DNA of 41,043 nucleotides from a bacterium (GTDB taxonomy: Bacteria > Babelota > Babeliae > Babelales > RVW-14), in the NCBI GenBank assembly GCA_023249935.1, contig JAHFBQ010000003.1, positions 1 through 41,043 of the forward strand, given 5' to 3'. The notes below the pieces were generated by a model, which saw only the letters and a program-made list of their open reading frames with translations, did no database searches and was not told the DNA's origin. Numbering within the stretch: the stretch's first letter is position 1; every line of letters starts with the position of its first letter. The position numbers were made by a program, and so were the translations under genes. Below, one piece after another: positions 29,592-38,162 of the stretch.

Positions 29592-32090
29592 TCAGCCATG
29601 CGCTGCAATTTTATCCGCAGCCCCATCATGCTTTTCTACTGCTTTGGTATTCGTAGACTGTTTGTTCTTCTGCTCTTTTTTATCGCGAGGTTTTTTTCCG
29701 TCAGCATTTTTTCCAGGCCCTTTACCGCGACCTGCCGCCTTAGAATCTTGTTTCTTTTTATCGCCTAGTTTATCAGCAGAATCCTTTTTCTTTTCGTCTT
29801 TGTCTTTATCTTTATCCGCTCCTGCGCGTTTCTTGCCTTTTTTGCCACCTTTCTTATGACCTCGGCGCTTAGCATTTTTCTCGCGATGTTCACCTTTTTT
29901 ATCAGCAGCTTCAAAGCCCTTAGATGGATTTGGCTGTACAGCAGGCGTATCACCCGGCCAGGTAATGCCATACAACGATTTGCCATCTTGGCTTATCACA
30001 TAAGTGGTACCATCGCAGCCAACAGCAGCACCAGCAGCCTTGATTGCCACACCCTTGGCATCAACAAGATTTACTCGTTGCCACGGATTTGAAGGATCGG
30101 CACTAGGCAATAACTGGCCCAATGTACCATCATCAAGAACAACAACAGCAAAGTCATCAAAAGATACGACTTTTCTCTTAGTCCCGCGATTATCAACCGC
30201 TACTTCAACTTCACGATCTTGTAACCCAATTGCTATGCTCTTTGGTTTTCCAGGCATAGTGATAAAACCGATCGGAAGATCAAGCTTGTGCATAAGTTCG
30301 GCCGCAATAAGAGCTGCCTTATCTGCATCAGCTTTTGCCTTTGCTTCTGCTTCACTTACCTTCTTTTTGGCATCTTCTTCTGCTTGTTTTTTAGCTTCGA
30401 CAAGAGCTTTATTTGCCGCTTCTAGCGCTTGAGAAGCTTTTTCTTGCTCAGCTTTAATAGCCGCGGCTTTCTCACCGTCTGCTTTTGCAGCCAACGCTGT
30501 CAAAGCCTCAATTCTTTTCTTTTCAGCCTCTTCAGCATCCAGCCTTTGTTTCTCTAGAAGCTTTGCCAACTCCTCATTTTTCTTCGCCACTTCCGCTAGT
30601 CGAGCCTGAGTCTCTTTTGCCTTAACTTCACCAATAATTTTTTCAATTTCCCTATTTACGAATTCCAAGTCTCTTCTGGCTCCATCATTAGACACAGTAG
30701 TTGGCAATACAGAAGAAAAACGATATTCTCCCCAAAATATTCGTCGCTCCGTACCATACTGATTCCTACCCCACTTATCTTCATCACCCTTGTCAGCAAG
30801 AATTTCCCAATACTGAGGCCCCCAGCGATTTGTACCATGTGTCCAGATGTAAGCACCTGTTTTAACGTTTCTAATACGTACAAGATCCATACTAGAAATG
30901 GCACCAGATTGACCTGCAATAACAGGTTCTAGAACAAATATTGCGCCATCATCTTGTGTTTGTCCATGCTCTGGTCTGGTAATTACTATTTCCCGATGCG
31001 GAGCTCCAAAGCGAGACTGTTCCAGCATCCACAGATATCTAAATGGTAGAAGTAATCCCTTCTTATCCTCTTCACCACCACCACCAAAGACAGACATTAT
31101 TTTAATACGATCACCAAACTGAATAGGTCCTGTTTTAAACTTATCATCTGCATTATGCATAGCAAAAAATGATGGACCTTGTTGAGTTCTCTGATCACCC
31201 CAAGGACCAAGAATAAGTTCTAGATGGTCATGTGGCGGAGGATTATTGCCCCCATCATGCCGACTACCACCATGCGTCCAAACTCTACGCTCGGCATGCT
31301 TTTCATCACATCTATCAGCCTCTGCATCCCAAAATAATGGGGTCCAATACGATAGCTGTGTAGAACGAGTCTTATCATAAATTGGTTTTATTTTTTCATT
31401 TTTGTCAGGTTGAACAGCTAATTCAATAACCCACCAGTCATTGTCATCGCGCCCAGCATATGTAGTAACCTCTTGCTTACCAGGCTTCCAATCTATGCCA
31501 TGGGAATGTAACGTTCTATTGGAATTAGCATGTCTAAACTTAACTTTATAGCCATCAGCAAGATATTCGAACCCACTTCCAGCATCATTTGCATCAACAA
31601 CAAAGTTATCGTTAGTATCACCCATACCGTTATCACCGAAGGCTGTCACCTCACCTTGACCTGTTTTTGGTGATCGTGCACCATGGCTGTGCAACTCTCG
31701 CCCTGTTGCAACGTTCTCAAAACGTAAAATCTGACCTCTTCGTACAGGCCAGCCAATCATTGAACGAAAATTAGTATCCCAGTTCAAAGCAAAGTTCCAA
31801 CGATCACCAGAATGACACCCCTTAATAATCCACAGAGCCTTGTCAGTCTTGTTATCGGCACCAGCATACACAGCAATTTGCCCTGACGTTCCAGGATGAT
31901 CATAGCGATCATCATCTACTGTCAGATATTTCCCTGTCAGCCCGTGCTTAAGACGTACTGTACAACCAAAGGTAACTAGATCCCGATCATATTTCGGTAC
32001 TGCTTGTGGCTCTGCAACGAGAGCACTTGTCACAAGACTTATAGCTCCCCAAAGCAGTAAAGACATTCTCTTATTCTTCATTACATACAT
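29592..32090 (-). CDS. M1: exported protein with MIR-like beta-trefoil domain, coiled coil, tectonin-like repeats and Lys-rich tail
   Basis: Signal peptide; CTVRLKHGLTGKYLTVDDDRYDHPGTSGQIAVYAG, GRELHSHGARSPKTGQGEVTAFGDNGMGDTNDNFVV, YKVKFRHANSNRTLHSHGIDWKPGKQEVTTYAGRDDNDWWVIE (MIR-type); central heptads; paralog of 35648-38005. Confidence 0.75.
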   Translation of the reverse strand: MYVMKNKRMSLLLWGAISLVTSALVAEPQAVPKYDRDLVTFGCTVRLKHGLTGKYLTVDDDRYDHPGTSGQIAVYAGADNKTDKALWIIKGCHSGDRWNFALNWDTNFRSMIGWPVRRGQILRFENVATGRELHSHGARSPKTGQGEVTAFGDNGMGDTNDNFVVDANDAGSGFEYLADGYKVKFRHANSNRTLHSHGIDWKPGKQEVTTYAGRDDNDWWVIELAVQPDKNEKIKPIYDKTRSTQLSYWTPLFWDAEADRCDEKHAERRVWTHGGSRHDGGNNPPPHDHLELILGPWGDQRTQQGPSFFAMHNADDKFKTGPIQFGDRIKIMSVFGGGGEEDKKGLLLPFRYLWMLEQSRFGAPHREIVITRPEHGQTQDDGAIFVLEPVIAGQSGAISSMDLVRIRNVKTGAYIWTHGTNRWGPQYWEILADKGDEDKWGRNQYGTERRIFWGEYRFSSVLPTTVSNDGARRDLEFVNREIEKIIGEVKAKETQARLAEVAKKNEELAKLLEKQRLDAEEAEKKRIEALTALAAKADGEKAAAIKAEQEKASQALEAANKALVEAKKQAEEDAKKKVSEAEAKAKADADKAALIAAELMHKLDLPIGFITMPGKPKSIAIGLQDREVEVAVDNRGTKRKVVSFDDFAVVVLDDGTLGQLLPSADPSNPWQRVNLVDAKGVAIKAAGAAVGCDGTTYVISQDGKSLYGITWPGDTPAVQPNPSKGFEAADKKGEHREKNAKRRGHKKGGKKGKKRAGADKDKDKDEKKKDSADKLGDKKKQDSKAAGRGKGPGKNADGKKPRDKKEQKNKQSTNTKAVEKHDGAADKIAAHG

Positions 32091-32141
32091 CCCTTTCTAT
32101 TAGCCATACCGTTACTTTTCCCTTTTTTTATTTTCTTTGTT

Positions 32142-34475
32142 TCAGCGCACCTTGTTGGCAGGTTTTTTTAATTTTTTTCCTCCCTTGGCGTGCTCCTGAA
32201 TTTTTTTATCTCCTTTTCCTGACAGCTTTTTCTTACTAGGCTTTGTATCTTTCTCTAAGGGTTTTTCAGTCATTGGCAACACGGGTACACCCATCTTAAT
32301 AGTATCATCCAGCTGCACGTCAGGTTCTCCCTTTCTGTATACATAGCCCCGATCACCCTCAAGCACTATGCTAAACCGCTGCTTAGTTGGTAAAGCAATA
32401 ATATCTTTCAAACCAACTGCATCACTACCATCAGCAGTTTGCATCGGTTCCCATGCACCTTTCACAAAAGCATACGTTTTATGTTTCTTCCCATCCACAA
32501 CAATGCCATAAAGTTCTTCTCTGGTTACCGCGCTGATCATACTAAAAGCAAGCCCAGTTTCCATACGCTTCCAAGCACTTTCTTTTTTGTCTGCTGAAGT
32601 CTCCCATGAAAACAACTCATGCTTTGTATTGAGTGCATACAACGAACCATCATAGCCGGCCGCAATATCCAAGCCTTCACCTTCAGAAAGCAATAACCAA
32701 GCATCCCCTTGCAAAACATAAATATTTTTCTCTTTTTTGTCCAAGCCCATGACAGTACCAGCATTACCAATCGCAATACGATCAATAGTAACCGCTTTCC
32801 TTTTGTTAGATCCCTTCCCAGAAATTAATTTATTTGAGGCAACCGCCCAATGACCTTGTTTAGTGAAAAAATAGACCCGTCGCTTCGCACTCACAACAGC
32901 CACTGTACCATCAGCACCAGCGGCAACATCGACAACACTTGCAATCTTTGCACCCATAGCATCTTTTAGTTCAACAGGGTTCCATGGATCTTGCTTTAAA
33001 GAACCTGTATCCCATACATAGAGTTGATTCTTGTTGTTAATACCATATAAAAACACTTTTCCCTCAAGCATACTCAGCGCTACCGCACTCATTGACCCTG
33101 GAATTTGTACAAAATCAGCGGGAACTTTAGCTCCCTGCTCATTACCACTTTGCGCTATATTTTCACACTCAATACTTGAATCCCACCCACCAATACCAAC
33201 GTACTGAACAAACCTTAGTGACTGTTCATCAGTCCAGCTCATTTTTATATTTTCGCCAACCTTAGAACCCTTGCCAGCAGTAATCACCGCCTTACCATCA
33301 TCGTGTTGCTCAATATTTACCCATAACTCATCAAATTCTGTACCCTTGCCTATAATAAGCGCCGATGGATCACCACCTTTAGTAACATCAACTTCCATCA
33401 TAACTTGAGTACCCTTGCGAATCTGAGATCGGGTATTTTTATATGCACCAAAAAAGACCGCGTAGGTCCCTGCTGCATCCATCCACTTTGGTTGCGTAGA
33501 GATATAGACAATCACATCAGATTTTGCACGTGCCTTAAATTTTACCCAAAACGTTCCCGGTTTATCACTTTTCCACTGTTCGCTATAAACCGATCCGCCC
33601 TTACCAAATATAGCCGGCTCATAAGTAAAATTACGGCCACCAGAAGCATATTTGCCACCAGGTTTTGCTTTTCCTTCAGTAACCACACGAGCAAGATCCT
33701 GCCATCCCAAATCATTGAGTAGCTGTGTATCGATATTGCTTATCGTAAACTTACCCGCCTCAATTCTACGATCACCACCCAACTCACTCTTTGGATCTCG
33801 CCCCCATGGGTCATCAGAACTGATAAGCACGGGCAATACACCTTTTTGATCAAGATTAAGTACCCACATCATACGATTATTGGCAGCACCAGGAGCACGG
33901 CTTACAATATTCACCACCGCTCCCTGCTCAATAGTACCCGTTTTACCAGTAGGGCTGGTGATAGTAAATTTTACCGCATCAGTTTTGAGCGCAGGTTCCG
34001 TATCATCGCTCACACGCGGCTCAAAATGTACGGCATCCTTATCCTTTGCTTCATTCCACTTGGACCCAGAAAAGGTCCAAACTAACCGGCGCTTGACAAG
34101 AAAACCAACTTTATCAGCCCATGCCCCAGTACCAGCTTTTACTGCCTCGATGGTACAAATTTCATTGAACTGAATTGGACCTGTTTTTTCTGGCGTTGCA
34201 GCAGACTTAAAAACAACTAATGCCGATCCATCTTTAGCTAAATCATGATCATCAGCAACAGCAACCATCTCAAATGGAGCAGCGGAATCTGTCGATTTGA
34301 GACCGGCAAATTCAGCTCGCACAGCCAACATTCGATTAAATTGTTGAGACCGGATACACACCGGCGTGTTGTACTCCAAAGGTATTGCCGTTACCTGCGA
34401 TAAAGAACCAATTCCTACAATCCCCAACAAAACACTACCAACACGAAGCGCCTTCAATAAACCCTTCATCCTCAC
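32142..34475 (-). CDS. F1: exported protein with trefoil-like N-region, farnesoic-acid-O-methyltransferase-like (FAMeT) domain, tectonin-like repeats and Lys-rich tail
   Basis: Signal peptide; FWVKFKARAKSDVIVYISTQPKWMDAAGTYAVFFGAYKNTRSQIRKGTQV...ELWVNIEQHDDGKAVITAGKGSKVGENIKMSWTDEQSLRFVQYVGIGGWDSSIEC; repeats such as IASVVDVAAGADGTVAVVSAKRRVYFF. Confidence 0.72.
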   Translation of the reverse strand: MRMKGLLKALRVGSVLLGIVGIGSLSQVTAIPLEYNTPVCIRSQQFNRMLAVRAEFAGLKSTDSAAPFEMVAVADDHDLAKDGSALVVFKSAATPEKTGPIQFNEICTIEAVKAGTGAWADKVGFLVKRRLVWTFSGSKWNEAKDKDAVHFEPRVSDDTEPALKTDAVKFTITSPTGKTGTIEQGAVVNIVSRAPGAANNRMMWVLNLDQKGVLPVLISSDDPWGRDPKSELGGDRRIEAGKFTISNIDTQLLNDLGWQDLARVVTEGKAKPGGKYASGGRNFTYEPAIFGKGGSVYSEQWKSDKPGTFWVKFKARAKSDVIVYISTQPKWMDAAGTYAVFFGAYKNTRSQIRKGTQVMMEVDVTKGGDPSALIIGKGTEFDELWVNIEQHDDGKAVITAGKGSKVGENIKMSWTDEQSLRFVQYVGIGGWDSSIECENIAQSGNEQGAKVPADFVQIPGSMSAVALSMLEGKVFLYGINNKNQLYVWDTGSLKQDPWNPVELKDAMGAKIASVVDVAAGADGTVAVVSAKRRVYFFTKQGHWAVASNKLISGKGSNKRKAVTIDRIAIGNAGTVMGLDKKEKNIYVLQGDAWLLLSEGEGLDIAAGYDGSLYALNTKHELFSWETSADKKESAWKRMETGLAFSMISAVTREELYGIVVDGKKHKTYAFVKGAWEPMQTADGSDAVGLKDIIALPTKQRFSIVLEGDRGYVYRKGEPDVQLDDTIKMGVPVLPMTEKPLEKDTKPSKKKLSGKGDKKIQEHAKGGKKLKKPANKVR

Positions 34476-34536
34476 TCTCCTTTTTTAATGAACTTGTCAA
34501 CGAGCATAACACTAAAAAATTACACCACGCAAAAAG

Positions 34537-34578
34537 AAAAGTACCCCGGGATACTTTCCAGTGTCCCGGGGTACTTTT
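34537..34578 (-). terminator. Terminator after the T2 gene
   Basis: AAAAGTACCCCGGGATAC-TTTCCA-GTGTCCCGGGGTACTTTT, long stem with one G-U pair. Confidence 0.8.
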
Positions 34579-34592
34579 CTAGACTTTAGTAC

Positions 34593-35582
34593 TTATTCAG
34601 CCTGCTTAGCTTTCTTTTTCTTCTTAGCTTTCTTACCCTCTTTATGATCTTGCTCCTCGGCATCGGGTTTACCATCGCCGTCAGCATCGATCATGGCAGC
34701 ATCAGCCTTTTTATCTTTTTTGCCTTTGCCTTTTTTATCTTTCTTAGCTTTCTTACCTTTTTTATGATCTTGCTCTTCGGCATCGGGTTTACCATCGCCG
34801 TCAGCATCAATCATGGCAGCATCAGCCTTTTTATCTTTTTTGCCTTTGCCTTTTTTATCTTTCTTAGCTTTCTTACCTTCTTTCTTATCTTTTTCAATAA
34901 CAGCTTTTACTTTTTCATGCATCTGAACTCTGGTTACATCGCGCTTTAAAAGCTCACCATCATCGGTCAACGCTAATATGGCTTCTTCTTCATTGGCAGA
35001 AAAATCAATTATACCCTTAGCATCTAACCCTTGAAGATTTTTCACAGGTAGCCATTGATTCTCTTCATCATCATACATGTAACTAGCAAAAGCCCCCTTC
35101 CCCGTCTCAAGCAATCCCCAACCAACCTTATGATTTGGTCTTGAAACACGGCTGAGCTTAAGCCCTTCAATTTTTTTCCAGTCGTCACCAGTTCCACCTT
35201 CAAGCTCAAAGACTTCTTGCTTATCATTAATCGCAGTAACAATCTCCTTACCAGCAGCAACAAAAACTCCATCAAACTTTTTGACTAAGCCCCTTGAAGT
35301 TAGCTGATACACAGCATCTTTTGAACCATCATTCGCCACACACCACACATTATTTTGATCAGAAGCACTAGCCATTTTAACCATTAACTTATCATTGCCA
35401 GCACCTTTATCCATGAGCACAGCGCTGGCAGCTTTGGCATCTTTGGCAGGCTCTACAAGGCGCCACTCTGGCGCAGCGGTCGGTTTCATTGCTGTAAGGG
35501 CAGCTTGTTCTTCTGCTGCGTATAATCCACTCACACTCAGCATAAAGCCGTATGCAAGTGCTTTGGTATATTTCATGTTCAT
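34593..35582 (-). CDS. T2: exported protein with tectonin-like repeats and DADGDG/Lys-rich tail
   Basis: Signal peptide; close paralog of the T1 C-half (LVEPAKDAK..LMDKGAGND..DQNNVWCVANDG.KDAVYQL); tail has two copies of KKADAAMIDADGDGKPDAEEQDHK. Confidence 0.75.
   Translation of the reverse strand: MNMKYTKALAYGFMLSVSGLYAAEEQAALTAMKPTAAPEWRLVEPAKDAKAASAVLMDKGAGNDKLMVKMASASDQNNVWCVANDGSKDAVYQLTSRGLVKKFDGVFVAAGKEIVTAINDKQEVFELEGGTGDDWKKIEGLKLSRVSRPNHKVGWGLLETGKGAFASYMYDDEENQWLPVKNLQGLDAKGIIDFSANEEEAILALTDDGELLKRDVTRVQMHEKVKAVIEKDKKEGKKAKKDKKGKGKKDKKADAAMIDADGDGKPDAEEQDHKKGKKAKKDKKGKGKKDKKADAAMIDADGDGKPDAEEQDHKEGKKAKKKKKAKQAE
34621..34860. repeat. Two tandem copies of a 120-bp (40-codon) repeat in the T2 tail
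   Basis: 34621-34740 and 34741-34860 are nearly identical (ttcttagctttcttacc...catcgggtttaccatcgccgtcagcatc...ttttttatct). Confidence 0.9.
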
Positions 35583-35603
35583 CTGTTTTTATCCTTTCAC
35601 TAG

Positions 35604-35632
35604 ACGCGGGTACGCGTAATACGTACCCGCGT
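35604..35632 (-). terminator. Hairpin in the M2-T2 intergenic region
   Basis: ACGCGGGTACG-CGTAATA-CGTACCCGCGT, conserved in position and sequence with 29530-29558. Confidence 0.65.
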
Positions 35633-35647
35633 ACTTTCTAAAGTTGC

Positions 35648-38005
35648 TTAGTTGTTTACCGTTGCATCGATAGCAGCAGCCTTAGCTTTCTTGCCTTTAG
35701 CTTTCTTGCCTTTTTTATGATCACGCTCTTCAGCATCGGGTTTACCATCACCGTCAACATCAATCATAGCGGCATCAGCCTTTTTACCTTTTTTACCCTT
35801 AGCTTTTTTGCCTTCTTTTTTACCTTTTTTACCCTTAGCTTTTTTAGCATCCTTAGCTTCTTTTTGCTCTTTACGTTGCTTGGCTTTTTTATCAGCAGCT
35901 TCAAAGCCTTTAGATGCTTGCGGCATTGCAGCAGGTGTATCATCTGGCCAGCTTATGCCATAGAGTTTACCGTCTTCACTCACAACATAGGTTGTTCCAT
36001 CGGTAGCAACAGTAGCTGCAACAGCTTTAATTGCGGCTCCACTAGCATCAGCAAGAGGTACTTGCTGCCATGGGTTTGCAGGATCGACACTAAGCTTATA
36101 TTGACCAAGAGAACCATCTTCAAGAATAATTACACCAAAGTCATCAAAGATAAGTTGCTTTTCTTTTGTTCCCTTATTATCAATAGTTTTTTCAATTTCA
36201 TGATCTTGCAAACCAAACGCTATACTCTTAACTTTTTTTCCTGGTATGCGAGCAAAGCCAATTGGAAGATCCAACTGATCCTGAAGCTCTTCAGCCATAC
36301 GAGCAACCTTATCTGCTTCAGCTTTTGTCTTTGCCTCTTCTGCACTTAATTTTGTAGCAGCATCCCTAGCTGCTTGTTCAGCGGCATCTTCAGCAGTTTT
36401 TTTAGCTGCCTCTAAAGCCTTTAGAGCTCGAGATTTTTCCTCACTGTCCGCTAACGCAGCAAGCCTTGCTCGCTCTTTTGCATCAGCATCATCTTTTGCA
36501 GCCTGCAGAGCAATCGCTTGCTCTGCTAACTGTGCTTGAGCGGCAGCAACCAAGGCCTTTTGCTTAGCAGCTTCTGCAGGACCAAACATTTCTTCGATCT
36601 CTTTATTCACTGCCACTAAGTGATCACGCGCCGTATTATTCGCTACAGTGGTAGGCAAAACAAGAGAGAACCGATATTTTTCAAATAATACATGACGTCC
36701 AACACCAAGGTTGCTCTTGCCCCAAGGATCCTCAGCAAGAAGCTCATGATAGGTTCCACCCCAACGACTATCAGGATGAGTCCAGCAATAAGACCCAAAA
36801 TTGATATTCTTAACACGAACAAGATCCATACTAGAAATTGGTCCCTCTTGTCCGACAATAATAGGCTCTAAAGTAAAAACCGCTTGATTATTTGCGGTAG
36901 AAGAATGCTCTGGTCTGCTTATAACAATTTCGCGATATCCAGCACCATGACGAGAATCAGGATGCATCCATAGATATCTAAATGGTAACAATAATCCAGC
37001 CTTATCGCCCTCGCCAGGACCGCCATGCACCGCCATTATTTTAATCTTGTCACCAAAATTAATTGGTCCGGTCTTGAATTTATCATCCGCATTATGGATA
37101 ACAAAAAATGACGGACCTTCTTTAACACGAGGATCATTCCATGGCCCTGCAAGTAGTTCTAGATGATCATGCGGTGGATAGTTATTACCTCCATCATATC
37201 GACTACCACCATGCGCCCATACTCGACGATCTGCGTAGGTAGCACTACACGCCCCAGTTTCAGCATCCCAAAACACCGGGGTCCAATATGAAAGCTTGGT
37301 AGATCTACTTTCATCATACTTAGCTTTTATTGCCGTATTTTTATCTGGTTGAGCAACAATCTCAATAATCCACCAGTCATTGTCATCGCGCCCAGCATAC
37401 GTAGTTATCTCATTCTTACCTTGCTTCCAATCAGCCATAAGTGAGTGTAAAACCCGACCAGTGTTTTCATGCTTTAGCTTTACTGCATAGCCATCTGTAA
37501 CGTACCCAGCGCCAACCTCACGGGCTATCTCTGCAACAACCCAATTATCATTTGTATCACCATTACCATTGCTGCCATATACTGTTGTTTCTGACTGTCT
37601 AGTAATTGGAGATATTGCATTATGGCTATGCAGATTGCGACCTGTCTTGACATTTTCTAATCGAAATACCTGATTGAAACGCATAGGCCAACCAATCGCT
37701 GAGCGAGCAGTATCTTGGGCATTAAAGTCAAAATTCCATCGATCACCAGAATGCTTACCTTTCACAATCCAATGAGCACCAGAAGCACTTGCATCAGTTC
37801 CTCCATATACAGCAACCTGTCCAGAAGTTCCATCGTGAGTGTAATTCTCCTCAGCATCGGTCAGATACTTACCGGTTGCACTATGCTTAAGCCGTATCGA
37901 ACAGCCATAAGTGACAGGATCTCTCTCATAGGCCAAAACAGCACTTGCCATGAGGGTAAACACCCCGCAAAGCAATAAATACATTCTCTTCTTCATTACA
38001 TACAT
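35648..38005 (-). CDS. M2: exported protein with MIR-like beta-trefoil domain, coiled coil, tectonin-like repeats and DADGDG/Lys-rich tail
   Basis: Paralog of M1 over nearly full length; YAVKLKHENTGRVLHSLMADWKQGKNEITTYAGRDDNDWWIIE; tail AAMIDVDGDGKPDAEERDHKKGKK. Confidence 0.75.
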   Translation of the reverse strand: MYVMKKRMYLLLCGVFTLMASAVLAYERDPVTYGCSIRLKHSATGKYLTDAEENYTHDGTSGQVAVYGGTDASASGAHWIVKGKHSGDRWNFDFNAQDTARSAIGWPMRFNQVFRLENVKTGRNLHSHNAISPITRQSETTVYGSNGNGDTNDNWVVAEIAREVGAGYVTDGYAVKLKHENTGRVLHSLMADWKQGKNEITTYAGRDDNDWWIIEIVAQPDKNTAIKAKYDESRSTKLSYWTPVFWDAETGACSATYADRRVWAHGGSRYDGGNNYPPHDHLELLAGPWNDPRVKEGPSFFVIHNADDKFKTGPINFGDKIKIMAVHGGPGEGDKAGLLLPFRYLWMHPDSRHGAGYREIVISRPEHSSTANNQAVFTLEPIIVGQEGPISSMDLVRVKNINFGSYCWTHPDSRWGGTYHELLAEDPWGKSNLGVGRHVLFEKYRFSLVLPTTVANNTARDHLVAVNKEIEEMFGPAEAAKQKALVAAAQAQLAEQAIALQAAKDDADAKERARLAALADSEEKSRALKALEAAKKTAEDAAEQAARDAATKLSAEEAKTKAEADKVARMAEELQDQLDLPIGFARIPGKKVKSIAFGLQDHEIEKTIDNKGTKEKQLIFDDFGVIILEDGSLGQYKLSVDPANPWQQVPLADASGAAIKAVAATVATDGTTYVVSEDGKLYGISWPDDTPAAMPQASKGFEAADKKAKQRKEQKEAKDAKKAKGKKGKKEGKKAKGKKGKKADAAMIDVDGDGKPDAEERDHKKGKKAKGKKAKAAAIDATVNN

Positions 38006-38095
38006 CCCTTTCTATTAACCATACAGTTACCTACTCATCAAGCACTATGATAAATTGCAAAGCGAAAGGTAAAGTAAAAAAACTTTTAATTCCAT

Positions 38096-38157
38096 AAGCT
38101 GTAAAACAAAGTCCCCGGCATACAGAGATGTATGCCGGGGACTTTGTTTTACAGCTT
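38096..38157 (-). terminator. Very long hairpin after the F2 gene
   Basis: AAGCTGTAAAACAAAGTCCCCGGCATACA-GAGA-TGTATGCCGGGGACTTTGTTTTACAGCTT, perfect 29-bp stem with 4-nt loop. Confidence 0.8.
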
Positions 38158-38162
38158 AGAAC

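Noticed and set aside
34621-34860. CRISPR-like periodic repeat
   Set aside because: Period is 120 bp with no repeat/spacer alternation and it is in frame within a coding sequence; no cas genes nearby
34644-34949. + strand ORF (MILLLGIGFTIAVSIDHGSISLFIFF...) resembling a membrane protein
   Set aside because: Exact antisense shadow of the KKDKK/DADGDG tail of T2; Lys codons read as Phe/Leu on the opposite strand
35717-36349. + strand 210-aa hydrophobic ORF
   Set aside because: Antisense shadow of the M2 tail and C-terminal half; no independent RBS or family support
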